Origin: Planctomicrobium piriforme | Lineage (GTDB): Bacteria > Planctomycetota > Planctomycetia > Planctomycetales > Planctomycetaceae | Assembly: GCA_945860955.1 (NCBI GenBank) | Contig: CAMATH010000013.1 | Span: forward strand, 28,203-92,202 | Direction of reading: 5' to 3' | DNA length: 64,000 nucleotides | Shown here: piece after piece, positions 36,219-44,681 of the stretch | Layout of the letters: each line of letters starts with the position of its first letter | How positions within the stretch are numbered: position 1 is the stretch's first letter | Position numbers and translations under genes: made by a program | The notes under the pieces: generated by a model | What the model saw: the letters and a program-made list of their open reading frames with translations, nothing else | Told to the model about the DNA's origin: nothing | Databases searched by the model: none

Positions 36219-37565
36219 ATGAGATTCTCGATCACACTGCTCGTGCTCGCGGCAGCCTGCGTCGGGTACGCCTCCGAGGCGTCCGCCAACGGCTACTGCG
36301 GGGGTGGGTGTTACAGTTGTTGTCCGCAGGCCGCCTGCCAAACCCCCTGTACGACCAGGTATCGCACCGAGCGTCGCACCTGCTACCGCTCGGTGTCCGA
36401 GGTGGTCTACGACCGCCAGGAAGTCGCCTGCGAACGAACGGTCTACGACACCGTCTGCGAAGAACAGCAGTCGACCTGCTACCGCAATGTCTGTGTCCGC
36501 ATGGAACGCGAGGTTCAGTCTCAGGTTCAACGGCCGGTTTACGAGACCAGCGAACGTGAAGAGCGGACCGTCGTCAATCGCCCCGTCTGGGAGACCAGCT
36601 ATCGCGATTGCAGTTACACCGTCCGTCGGCCGATCTGGGAGACCTCCACACGAGAGTGCCGTCGCATGGTCGCCCGGCCGGTTTACGAAACTTCGGAACG
36701 GGAAGTCCGTCGCGTCGTACAGCGTCCGGTGATGGAAACCGTGCAGCAGGAACGCTGCCATACCGTGATGCGTCCGGTCACCACCTGCGAAACAGTTCAA
36801 CAGGATTGCGGTCGCTGGACCATGCAGAAGGTCTGTCGGCCGGGGATCTCGGTACCGCGAATGGTGTGTGACCCCTGCGGTGGATGGCGGGTCTGCATGG
36901 TGCCTGGTCCCGCGATCACAACCTACAAACCGGTCTACTGCCCGAACATTGTCGAACGACAAGTCTCGCGGACCACGTATCAGGCGGAAGTCGTGCGTCA
37001 GGTTTGCCCGGTGCAGGTCTGCCGGATGGTCACCGAAGAACAAGTCTGCCGCGTTCCCGTCCGCACGTGCCGCATTGTTCAGGAAGAACAAGTCAGCACG
37101 GTTCCCGTTCGCACCTGCCGCTGGGTGGACGAAGTGGTCAACCGACAGGTTCCCGTGCGGACCTGCCGAATGGTTCAGGAAGAATGCGTTCGCAAGATTC
37201 CCGTTCGCACCTGTCGGATGGTGTGCGAGACGGTGACCCGCAGGGTTCCGTACTACGAGACACGTCAGGAGCCTTACACTGTCACTCGGCGGGTCGCCCG
37301 GCGCGTTCCTCGCCAGGTTCCGTACACCGTGTGCCGAATGGTTCCCCGTGTGGTAGAACGGCAGATTCCTTACGAAACCTGCTACCTGGTGCCCGAGACG
37401 GTTTGCCAGGCGGGCTGCAACGACGGATGTGGCACGGGAGGCAGCACTCCCGCCGCCGACGCGGCGAACCCCGAACCGAAGCCCCAACCCCAGGGGACCA
37501 ACCGACAGTTGACCCCCGAAGGGGAACCGAATTCCGAACCAAGGCCCACTGTGAAGTCGGCCTGA
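36219..37565 (+). CDS. YTV-type Cys/Arg-rich cell surface repeat protein
   Basis: 448-residue exported protein with signal peptide (ITLLVLAAACVGYASEASA) and an SD AGGAG 9 bases before ATG 36219. The mature protein is composed of short repeats rich in Cys, Arg, Tyr, Thr and Val, such as RPVYETSERE, RPVWETSYRD, RPIWETSTRE and, later, four copies of a VPVRTCR-type unit with M/I/W-V spacers. This matches the YTV-domain proteins over-represented in insoluble planctomycete cell walls, where disulfides are thought to cross-link the envelope. The C-tail is Pro/Glu/Gln-rich. It stands alone and is probably highly expressed. Confidence 0.85.
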   Translation: MRFSITLLVLAAACVGYASEASANGYCGGGCYSCCPQAACQTPCTTRYRTERRTCYRSVSEVVYDRQEVACERTVYDTVCEEQQSTCYRNVCVRMEREVQSQVQRPVYETSEREERTVVNRPVWETSYRDCSYTVRRPIWETSTRECRRMVARPVYETSEREVRRVVQRPVMETVQQERCHTVMRPVTTCETVQQDCGRWTMQKVCRPGISVPRMVCDPCGGWRVCMVPGPAITTYKPVYCPNIVERQVSRTTYQAEVVRQVCPVQVCRMVTEEQVCRVPVRTCRIVQEEQVSTVPVRTCRWVDEVVNRQVPVRTCRMVQEECVRKIPVRTCRMVCETVTRRVPYYETRQEPYTVTRRVARRVPRQVPYTVCRMVPRVVERQIPYETCYLVPETVCQAGCNDGCGTGGSTPAADAANPEPKPQPQGTNRQLTPEGEPNSEPRPTVKSA

Positions 37566-37669
37566 CCGTGAATTTGGTCTGATCGTGCCATCTGGCCTGA
37601 CCGCAGTTGCCCGATGGACCGCCAGCCATGATGTTGCCACGGAGGGAAACGCGGGTGAATTCGAAATCG

Positions 37670-37703
37670 CAAACCTCGTTCGACGCGTGTCGGACGAGGT
37701 TTG
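37670..37703. terminator. long hairpin downstream of the YTV gene
   Basis: Ten-base arms CAAACCTCGT and ACGAGGTTTG extend inward through a wobble and CGAC/GTCG pairs to a 4-base loop, a stem of 15 pairs. It lies 104 bases after the YTV stop codon. No T-run follows, so it may act as a factor-assisted terminator or a 3' stabilising hairpin. Confidence 0.5.
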
Positions 37704-37837
37704 TGGCGTTTGAAGCGCGGACAGCGGGATTCCTCGAATTGCGAGCGGATTCAGCCCTTGCTTTTCGGGCTAACCAGTAGTATCGTGCACGGCGTCCTCC
37801 CAGCGACTGGAAGGACTCGATTGCCCAGGGTTACGAC

Positions 37838-37872
37838 AGCCCCGTTGGTGAGATTCACCGCCGGGGCTTTTT
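37838..37872 (+). terminator. intrinsic terminator in the leader of the BON/globin-kinase/ANTAR operon
   Basis: AGCCCCG (37838-37844) pairs with CGGGGCT (37862-37868), enclosing an inner stem GGTGA/TCACC, and is followed by a T5 run including the last stem base (37868-37872). It is 117 bases before the BON gene and on the same strand. Its position between any upstream promoter and the operon suggests either termination of transcription from 37.6 kb or attenuation of the operon itself, which encodes an ANTAR antiterminator-type protein. Confidence 0.7.
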
Positions 37873-37989
37873 GTTTGCGCGGTCCATAGAGCGCGCGGCG
37901 GAAAGCCCCGTGAGAGACCTGTGGTTCCAGGAAGGGATCACCACAGCCCATTGTTGTACCTGTCTATTTCCTTGCGCCCGGACCCTGAA

Positions 37990-38301
37990 ATGACCACATC
38001 ACTCACCGCCACCGTGGACGCGGCCATTGATTCTCTGTGCTTGAAGCCGGTTGAACAATCCCCGTGGCCGGAGGTCTGCCTGGGGACAGTCACACAGGCT
38101 CTCCGCCGCACGGGTGTGTTCGAGTTGCAGTTTCTGGAACCGGAAATTTCGGGGCACGATGTCATCCTGCGCGGATCGGTCGGCAGTTACTACTTGAAAC
38201 AGCGGGCGCAGGCCGCTGTCATGGAGCTGCCCGGCGTGAATCGCGTTCGTAATGAGTTGACGGTGACCCGCCCCCTGCCGGTATTCGTGGTTTCGCAATA
38301 A
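37990..38301 (+). CDS. small BON-domain protein
   Basis: 103-residue protein with a BON-like fold in the second half: ISGHDVILRGSVGSYYLKQR followed by AAVMELPGVNRVRNELTVTR. No signal peptide is seen, so it may be cytoplasmic or membrane-associated. It starts 12 bases before the globin-coupled kinase gene and is probably cotranscribed. BON domains bind phospholipids or act as small accessory modules; the exact role here is not evident. ATG 37990 is preferred over the longer frame from 37921. Confidence 0.75.
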   Translation: MTTSLTATVDAAIDSLCLKPVEQSPWPEVCLGTVTQALRRTGVFELQFLEPEISGHDVILRGSVGSYYLKQRAQAAVMELPGVNRVRNELTVTRPLPVFVVSQ

Positions 38302-38313
38302 CGGTCACAGCGT

Positions 38314-39939
38314 ATGCGGGAACAGTTGTTCGAGCGTTACCAGTTGCTGCAGCGGTACGTCGGTTGGACCGCCGAGGACGCGGAGCGCCTGCGCGTCGAT
38401 GGCCCTGCGCTGGCTTCGTCGTTTCCCGCGCTGGTCGAAGACTTTTACGATACGATCGGACGCCATGCGGAAACCAGCCGGGTTCTCAGCGGCGGGCCGG
38501 AGCAGCAGGAGCGGCTGAAACGCAGTCTGCGGGGCTGGCTCGCCGAATTGGTCGGTGGTGTCTACGACGCCAACTATGTGGAACGGCGCTGGAAGGTCGG
38601 ATTGCGGCATGTCGAGATTGGGCTGGATCAGGTCTTCACCAACGCCGCGCTGTCCCGGCTGCGCCGGCAGCTCGCCACGATTGTAGAGAATCAATTCGAA
38701 CCAGGAGCCGCGCGGGCGGTACAGCACTCTCTCGACCTGGCGATCGACCTCGATCTGGCGGTCATTCAGGTCGCGTATCAAACCGAGTTTTCCCGGTTGC
38801 AGCAGGCGATCGAACGGGCCGAACGGATGGCGGAAACCGAGCGGGTGCAGGAAGCGCTCGCTCAAAGCAAGCAGGCGCTGCAAGCGGTTCTTCAGGCGGC
38901 ACCGTGTATGGTGGTCATTCTGAACTCCGCAGGCCTGATCCGCTATTTCAGTCCGTATGCGGAACAGCTCACCGGGTACCAGGCGCACGAAGTGCTGGGA
39001 ACCGACTACCTTGCGCTGTTCATCCACGACGAGTCGATGCGGCTGGCGATCCGTCGGGACATTGAGCGTACTTTGGCGGGCGAACCGACGGTTGGCTACA
39101 CGAATCCCATTCGCGATAAGTCGGGCCTGACGCACTGGATGGTGTGGAACACGCAGCCCATCGCCGACTACCAGGGCGAGCCCGCCGTCCTCGCGGTCGG
39201 GCAGGACATCACGCAGTTGCGCGAGGCACAGCAGCGGGTCGTGCAGACGGAACGGTTGGCGGCGATTGGAGAGATGATCGCCGGCCTGGCGCACGAAAGC
39301 CGCAACGCGCTACAGCGCAGCCAGGCGTGTCTGGAAATGCTCTCCGTCGAACTGAACGACCGGCCGACCGCTCTCAATCTGGTCGACCGCATCCAGAATG
39401 CGCAGGACGCGTTGCATCAGTTGTATGAGGAAGTGCGGGACTACGCGGCCCCCATCCGGCTGAAGCTCACCCATTGCAATGTTCGGCGGATTCTGGAGGA
39501 TACCTGGGATCACCTCTCGGTGCAGCGGGCGGGGAGAAAGTCCGCGCTGGTGTTCGTCTCGTCCGAAGGAATTCCCAGGTGTCAGGCCGACCCGCTGGCG
39601 TTGGAACAGGTATTTCGCAATATTCTAGAGAACGCGATCGCCTCTTCTGCGAACCCGGTGACGATTGAAGTGCGACTGACCGACGCCCAGCTTGAAGGGC
39701 GACCGGCGCTTTCTGTTTCGATCCATGATGATGGCCCCGGTCTCACGCCCGAAAGCCGACTGCGGATCTTTGAACCGTTTTTTACCACGAAGACCAAGGG
39801 AACCGGACTTGGCATGGCGATCACAAAACGACTGGTGGAAGCTCACGCGGGCGCGATCTCGTTAGGAGACGGCGCGGTCGGCGGAGCCGAAGTCATCATC
39901 ACATTGCCGCGCGAAGGGCCGCGTGAAGGAACTCTATGA
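38314..39939 (+). CDS. globin-coupled sensor histidine kinase
   Basis: 541-residue cytosolic kinase. A protoglobin-type domain occupies about residues 1-150 (LQRYVGWTAEDAERLRVDG; WKVGLRHVEIGLDQ with the likely haem-ligating His near 98). It is followed by a coiled-coil linker, a PAS domain (VLQAAPCMVVILNSAGLIRY), a HisKA-like region with phospho-accepting His in AGLAHESRNALQRSQ (about 329) and an HATPase domain with EQVFRNILENAIASS, DDGPGL, EPFFTTKTKGTGLGMAI. It would sense O2, NO or CO by haem and phosphorylate the overlapping ANTAR regulator gene product. Confidence 0.88.
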   Translation: MREQLFERYQLLQRYVGWTAEDAERLRVDGPALASSFPALVEDFYDTIGRHAETSRVLSGGPEQQERLKRSLRGWLAELVGGVYDANYVERRWKVGLRHVEIGLDQVFTNAALSRLRRQLATIVENQFEPGAARAVQHSLDLAIDLDLAVIQVAYQTEFSRLQQAIERAERMAETERVQEALAQSKQALQAVLQAAPCMVVILNSAGLIRYFSPYAEQLTGYQAHEVLGTDYLALFIHDESMRLAIRRDIERTLAGEPTVGYTNPIRDKSGLTHWMVWNTQPIADYQGEPAVLAVGQDITQLREAQQRVVQTERLAAIGEMIAGLAHESRNALQRSQACLEMLSVELNDRPTALNLVDRIQNAQDALHQLYEEVRDYAAPIRLKLTHCNVRRILEDTWDHLSVQRAGRKSALVFVSSEGIPRCQADPLALEQVFRNILENAIASSANPVTIEVRLTDAQLEGRPALSVSIHDDGPGLTPESRLRIFEPFFTTKTKGTGLGMAITKRLVEAHAGAISLGDGAVGGAEVIITLPREGPREGTL

Positions 39940-40529
39940 ACCACAGCCTCAAAATCGCGGTCGCCGACGATGAAGTCGACATGCGCGACTATTTCCAGAA
40001 GATGCTCCCCTTGCTGGGCCACCAGGTGGTCTCGGCGGCGTCCAATGGGAAAGAGCTGCTCGACAACTGTCGGCGGAATCCCCCCGATCTGGTGATCACC
40101 GACATCAAAATGCCAGAATTGGATGGCATCGACGCCGCCGTCGAGTTGTACAAAATCCATCCGCTGCCGGTGATTCTGGTGTCGGCGTATCACGACGTCG
40201 AGTTGATCGAACGGGCCGAGTCGGATCACGTGATGGCGTATCTCGTCAAACCGATCAAGCAGGCGGACCTGGAGCCGGCGATCGGACTGGCGATCCACCG
40301 GTTTGCCCAGTTTCAGGCGCTGCGCAAAGAAGCGAACGACCTGCGTCAGGCGCTCTCTGATCGCAAAATCATCGAGCGTGCCAAGGGGGTGTTGATGAGC
40401 CGGGCGGGACTGAGTGAACCCGACTCTTTCAAACGGCTGCAAAAACTCGCGAGCGAAAAGAACAAGAAGCTCATCGAGATCGCGACAATGATCGTGACGA
40501 CGGAAGAGGCGATGGGAGGAGTACTGTAG
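39936..40529 (+). CDS. response regulator with ANTAR RNA-binding domain
   Basis: 197-residue regulator. The receiver domain has the acidic pocket ADDE, phospho-accepting Asp in DLVITDIKMPELDG and the conserved Lys of AYLVKPIKQ. A C-terminal ANTAR domain (about 138-195) contains LSDRKIIERAKGVLMSRAGL and KLIEIATMIVTTEEAM. ANTAR proteins bind paired RNA hairpins and prevent transcription termination, so the output here is RNA-level. The gene overlaps the kinase stop as ATGA. A terminator in the operon leader (37838-37872) is a natural candidate target. Confidence 0.9.
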   Translation: MNHSLKIAVADDEVDMRDYFQKMLPLLGHQVVSAASNGKELLDNCRRNPPDLVITDIKMPELDGIDAAVELYKIHPLPVILVSAYHDVELIERAESDHVMAYLVKPIKQADLEPAIGLAIHRFAQFQALRKEANDLRQALSDRKIIERAKGVLMSRAGLSEPDSFKRLQKLASEKNKKLIEIATMIVTTEEAMGGVL

Positions 40530-40574
40530 CCCAACCGTAACGGAAAGGTCGCGCGACGGGACACGCGGAACCGT

Positions 40575-41915
40575 TCAACGGATGAGGACGGCGTCGCACC
40601 AGTTGGCGTGGTCGAGAATGTCGCCGCGCGGACCGAAGTCGACGAACAACTCCAGATCCCGCCCTCCCTTGAGGTCGATGTTGTTTACGGGAAGCGGTTC
40701 GTCCGCACCACGCACCACGTCGCTCTTCCAGACGCTCTTGCCGTCGACCTTCACTTCGAACAGCACACTCCCCGCTCCTTTGGCGCTGTCGTCGACGCCT
40801 ACCGTCGCACGGAACTCGCGGTACTCGCCGTCGAGCGCGTATTTCAACCGCTGCCGACTGTGGACACCCAGTCCGTTCGAGTAGTCAATGCCCCGCATGC
40901 GTAACGGCTGGGCGAGGCAGTTGCGATCGCGTCGCCAGGGCCAGTCGATCGAGAGATAGGGGGTGAATTCCGCTTTCGTCGGTTCCATTTCCGAAACTAG
41001 CGTCGCGCAGCCCCCCAAAAAACGCAGGCCACAGACGGCGGCGGCGGGCATCACGAAGTCGGCCCCAAATAGTGTCTTGAACGACATCAGGTCGCCTTTC
41101 ACCAGCGCGATCTCCGAAACGTGAAACCGGCTCCCGTCAACCAACGTGACCAGCGCGCCCGCTCCTTTCAGAGGTTCCAGTTCGGCGAACTCAGCGTTGA
41201 ACGTGACGGCGACAATCCCCTCGCGGGCGACGCGTCCCGCGGTTCCTTCCCCTTCCAGGTGCAGGCTGTCAGTCGCGATTCGTTTCAATTCGCCGGTCAG
41301 GGTGTCGCCACTTTTCAGGATCAACTCATCCTGTTCATTGCGGTTGTCCGCCAGCCGTTTCCACAACAGCCGCCCCGCCTCGGCACCGGAGGGACGATGC
41401 AGAACGATCGCCCGGACCGCCTCCAGGGGGACGGTGAAATCCCGCAAGGCCGACAGTTGTACCCACTTTGCCCTGAGTGACTCCTGATCTCCCTCGACCA
41501 CGGATGCCACCAGGAAGTCTCCATTGGCGAGGATCAACAGCGGCGCGTCAGCCGGCAGGTTCGGTGTCCGGTCGGAAAAATCGAGCCGGTCCAGATCGCG
41601 CACCGCCAGTTCATGCGTCTGCTCCCCAACCAGTGTGAGCCGGCCTTTCTCCAGTTTGGTCACCACGCCCTGGTGCGTGTCCGGTCCCGAAGTCCGCACC
41701 CGCGCATGGCGCAAGAGAGCGCCCGTCTGCGCGGTGGCGACCCCAGCCATGAAATGGGGCCACCCACACAACAGAATCGCTCCGAGCAACAGCCCGAATG
41801 CGCAGGGGCGTTTCCCTTCTGTGGAACGGCTCCCCAGGGACTGGTTCCTCCCGGGTCGTGGAAACCCGTGGGCCTCGCCGCCCGCCACCTCGCTCGCCGC
41901 GCGCAATCCAGTCAC
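40575..41915 (-). CDS. exported protein with C-terminal NPCBM domain
   Basis: 446-residue exported protein. GTG 41915 overlaps the stop of the upstream gene (GTGA) and is followed by a leader with the hydrophobic core FGLLLGAILLCGWPHF. The middle is beta-rich with repeated SGDTL/DGSRFHV elements. The C-terminus is an NPCBM (glycan-binding) domain, seen in GIDYSNGLGVHSRQRLKYAL, FRATVGVDDSAKGAGSVLFEV and VDFGPRGDILDHANWCDAVL. Probably a surface carbohydrate-binding protein, translationally coupled with the prenyltransferase-repeat protein. Confidence 0.75.
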   Translation of the reverse strand: MTGLRAASEVAGGEAHGFPRPGRNQSLGSRSTEGKRPCAFGLLLGAILLCGWPHFMAGVATAQTGALLRHARVRTSGPDTHQGVVTKLEKGRLTLVGEQTHELAVRDLDRLDFSDRTPNLPADAPLLILANGDFLVASVVEGDQESLRAKWVQLSALRDFTVPLEAVRAIVLHRPSGAEAGRLLWKRLADNRNEQDELILKSGDTLTGELKRIATDSLHLEGEGTAGRVAREGIVAVTFNAEFAELEPLKGAGALVTLVDGSRFHVSEIALVKGDLMSFKTLFGADFVMPAAAVCGLRFLGGCATLVSEMEPTKAEFTPYLSIDWPWRRDRNCLAQPLRMRGIDYSNGLGVHSRQRLKYALDGEYREFRATVGVDDSAKGAGSVLFEVKVDGKSVWKSDVVRGADEPLPVNNIDLKGGRDLELFVDFGPRGDILDHANWCDAVLIR

Positions 41916-42994
41916 CGTTGAAAAATGGGGAGGAAGTTGTTGGGAAGCTGCAGCACGATGCACGCCATCGCCGTCCCGTACTCGGGGCAGACGGTCATAT
42001 CGACCCAGTTCCCCCCGGTGGGGTTCTGCCGGGCCAAAAGTTCGTCCCGCGCCTTGGGGTACCAGCGTCGCCAGTAATCTCCCCCGGCGTACCACATCGC
42101 CTGCGCGCCGTAGTACTGACCGTAATAGTAAAACCCCTCCTGACGCATCTGCTCGGGTTGTCCCGACTGGTCCTGCAAATACCGCAGACCCCGTTCGATC
42201 TGCTTATCCTGGTAGACGCCTGCGGTGTACAGCGCGACGATGCCGGCGGCGGACCGGGGGGGCAGGCTCTGCGTCCCCATCCCACCCCCGTTCAACATGT
42301 ACGAGAATCCGCCGTCGGGATTCTGGCACTTGCGAACATAATCCACGCAGGCGTCGACGGTCGACTTGGGAACCGACAGGCCGGCGTTTCGCGCGGCACG
42401 CAGCGCCATCATCTGGCAGACGCTCGCCGAGACGTCCGCCTCTTTTCGAACCGGAAAGTACCGCCAGCCCCCTTCCTTATTCTGCGAATTGATGATCAGT
42501 TTCACGGCCGACTTGAGTTTGTCTTTGATTCGCGGATCCCCGGTCATCCCGTACACCTCGGCGAGAAACAGCGTCGCGAACCCGTGCCCGTACATCGGGT
42601 TCATGTGCCGATGTTCGGGAACGGTGATCAACCCGGTTGGTCCCGTGTTGTCGAGAACGTACTTCACCGCCCGTTCGAGTGGCTCACCATACGGTCCGCG
42701 GCCCGGGGTGCTGCCGGACGACAAAAACGCCAGTCCCGCCAGCGCCGTCACCGCGACATGCCCTTCGTAGTTCGAACCCGTTCCGAACGAGCCATCCGGT
42801 CGCTGCACCCGAACCAGGAATTCCAGTCCCCGTCGAATCGCCTGCTCCGTCCTGGGATTGATGAACTCGATCCCACTGGTCTCCACCGTTTTCGGCAAGC
42901 CCGGAGGGGCGGCGGACGCCGTCTCCGTCAGTCCCACGACCAGAGACAGCGACAGGCAGAACGCGAGCGCGGTGCGGAGTGCCGGTGAACTCAT
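41912..42994 (-). CDS. exported prenyltransferase/squalene-cyclase-repeat protein
   Basis: 360-residue exported protein with a signal peptide (LRTALAFCLSLSLVVGLTET, then ASA). The mature part is an alpha-toroid built from repeats like GLEFLVRVQRPDGSFG, LIINSQNKEGGWRYFP and YVRKCQNPDGGFSYM. These resemble the QW-type repeats of terpene cyclases, but the cyclase DxDD acid motif is not visible, so an enzymatic role is doubtful. Such exported toroids are common in planctomycetes and their ligand is unknown. ATG 42994 starts the signal peptide; the frame opens farther upstream without one. Confidence 0.8.
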   Translation of the reverse strand: MSSPALRTALAFCLSLSLVVGLTETASAAPPGLPKTVETSGIEFINPRTEQAIRRGLEFLVRVQRPDGSFGTGSNYEGHVAVTALAGLAFLSSGSTPGRGPYGEPLERAVKYVLDNTGPTGLITVPEHRHMNPMYGHGFATLFLAEVYGMTGDPRIKDKLKSAVKLIINSQNKEGGWRYFPVRKEADVSASVCQMMALRAARNAGLSVPKSTVDACVDYVRKCQNPDGGFSYMLNGGGMGTQSLPPRSAAGIVALYTAGVYQDKQIERGLRYLQDQSGQPEQMRQEGFYYYGQYYGAQAMWYAGGDYWRRWYPKARDELLARQNPTGGNWVDMTVCPEYGTAMACIVLQLPNNFLPIFQR

Positions 42995-43256
42995 GGTGAC
43001 TGAGGGGCCTGAAACCGGGTGGAATCTCTTCGACAACGACATCCGCAGGATACCACGCCCCGCGACTCGGGGGAATTGGTTTCGCGGCGACGCCCAATGC
43101 TCCACCCTAACCGAACCACGAGTCTGTAACGATCGGACGTGTCGCGACGACGCTCCTGTGGTGTAGCGCCCGACGCGGATACGGTTGCGAAACCCCGGGC
43201 AACATGATGGGATGGAGTGGCACAGTTTCCCGACGCGTCGTTCCGGATCACACACG

Positions 43257-44654
43257 ATGGATTGGATCAACAACATCTGCTGTCTCACCGACAGCTACAA
43301 AGTCAGTCACTTCAAGCAATATCCTCCCGGCACCCGCAGGGTCTATTCCTACTTCGAATCGCGGTCAGGAAGCGTTTATCCTCAGACTACGTTCTTCGGA
43401 TTGCAATACTGGCTCAAGCAGTATCTGGCGGGTTCCGTTGTCACGCAGGCGAAGATTGATGAGGCCGACGAACTGTTCCAGTTGCATTTCGGCGGCGATG
43501 TCTTCAATCGCGCTGGTTGGGAGTACATACTGCACACGCATGGCGGACGGCTCCCCATTGAAATCAAGGCGGCTCCCGAAGGGACGGTCGTTGACGAATC
43601 CAACGTGTTGATGACCGTCGAGAACACCGACGACCGCGTCTACTGGCTGACGAACTACCTCGAGACGCTGCTGGTTCAGGTGTGGTATCCGTCGACTGTC
43701 GCGACGCAAAGTCGCGCGATGAAGCAGGTTCTGCTTCGTTACCTGGCCCGAACGGGGGACGAATCACTCATCGGGTTCAAGCTCCACGACTTCGGTTTTC
43801 GCGGCGTCACCTGTCCTGAACAGGCCGCGATCGGCGGGGCGGCGCACCTGGTGAATTTTCTGGGGACCGACAATGTCGCCGCCCTGCTGCTCGCCAAGCG
43901 GTTCTATGGCGAACCGATCGCCGGCTTTTCGATTCCCGCCGCCGAACACAGCACGATCACCGCATGGGGCCGCGCGGGGGAAGTCGACGCTTGCCGGAAT
44001 ATGTTGACGCAATACCCGACGGGCCTCGTGGCAACCGTCAGCGATAGCTACGACATCTTCCACTGCTGCGCTGAAATCTGGGGGGGAGTTCTGAAAGAAA
44101 CGGTTCTCGCTCGTGATGGCGTCCTGGTCGTCCGCCCCGACTCGGGTGACCCGCCGACGGTGGTGGTCAAGGTTCTCGACATCCTGGGGGAGAAGTTCGG
44201 TTTTACGACCAATGCCAAAGGCTACCGTGTTCTGCATCCCAAAGTGCGGGTGATTCAGGGGGATGGAGTCGATTTTCCGATGCTCGAACGCATTTTGAAC
44301 GCCGTCACTCTCGCTGGCTGGTCGGCTGATAATATCGCGTTCGGTTCCGGAGGGGGATTGCTGCAAAAACTCAACCGCGACACCCAAAAATTCGCGTTCA
44401 AATGTTCATCGGTGACTGTGGGCAACGAGGAACGCGACGTGTTCAAACAGCCGGTGACCGACCAGGGTAAGAAATCGAAAGCGGGGAGGCTGAAACTCGT
44501 CTGGAATGAGACTCAGGCCGGTCGTCGCCTGGTCACCGTCCCCGCCAGCGACCGGCGTGCCGACACGATGCAGGTGGTGTTTCGCGACGGCGAATTGCGG
44601 GTCGATCAGTCGTTCACAGAAATCCGCCACCGCTGTGAGGTGCGGGCTACTTAA
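43257..44654 (+). CDS. nadV: nicotinamide phosphoribosyltransferase
   Basis: 465-residue enzyme of the NAMPT/NadV family that makes nicotinamide mononucleotide directly from nicotinamide and PRPP, a salvage route to NAD. Signatures are CCLTDSYKVSHFKQYPPGT, YSYFESRSGS, FGLQYWLKQYL, KLHDFGFRGVTCPEQAAIGG (product-binding loop), GFSIPAAEHSTITAWGR, VVRPDSGDPP and NIAFGSGGGLLQKLNRDT. Typical length is 450-490 residues. No NMN adenylyltransferase gene is adjacent. The start at ATG 43257 is family-typical. Confidence 0.95.
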   Translation: MDWINNICCLTDSYKVSHFKQYPPGTRRVYSYFESRSGSVYPQTTFFGLQYWLKQYLAGSVVTQAKIDEADELFQLHFGGDVFNRAGWEYILHTHGGRLPIEIKAAPEGTVVDESNVLMTVENTDDRVYWLTNYLETLLVQVWYPSTVATQSRAMKQVLLRYLARTGDESLIGFKLHDFGFRGVTCPEQAAIGGAAHLVNFLGTDNVAALLLAKRFYGEPIAGFSIPAAEHSTITAWGRAGEVDACRNMLTQYPTGLVATVSDSYDIFHCCAEIWGGVLKETVLARDGVLVVRPDSGDPPTVVVKVLDILGEKFGFTTNAKGYRVLHPKVRVIQGDGVDFPMLERILNAVTLAGWSADNIAFGSGGGLLQKLNRDTQKFAFKCSSVTVGNEERDVFKQPVTDQGKKSKAGRLKLVWNETQAGRRLVTVPASDRRADTMQVVFRDGELRVDQSFTEIRHRCEVRAT

Positions 44655-44681
44655 ACGACTTTCTCTGAACGACTGGCCTCG

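Larger units (their letters stand above)
37566..37989. other. 424-base gap with hairpins upstream of the BON/globin-kinase operon
   Basis: The gap after the YTV gene and before the BON gene holds a long hairpin (37670-37703), an imperfect hairpin around 37797-37817 (TCCT-c-CCAG-cga-CTGG-a-AGGA) and an intrinsic terminator (37838-37872). No open frame looks coding. A promoter cannot be placed with confidence. Confidence 0.6.

Noticed and set aside
36201..37640. 479-codon minus-strand frame opposite the YTV protein
   Set aside because: Its Asn/His/Gly-rich repeats are simply the reverse reading of the VPVRTC-type DNA repeats; no start signals.
41912..42994. Squalene-hopene cyclase
   Set aside because: The toroid repeats are present but the DxDD acid motif is not visible, the protein is too short, and it has a signal peptide.
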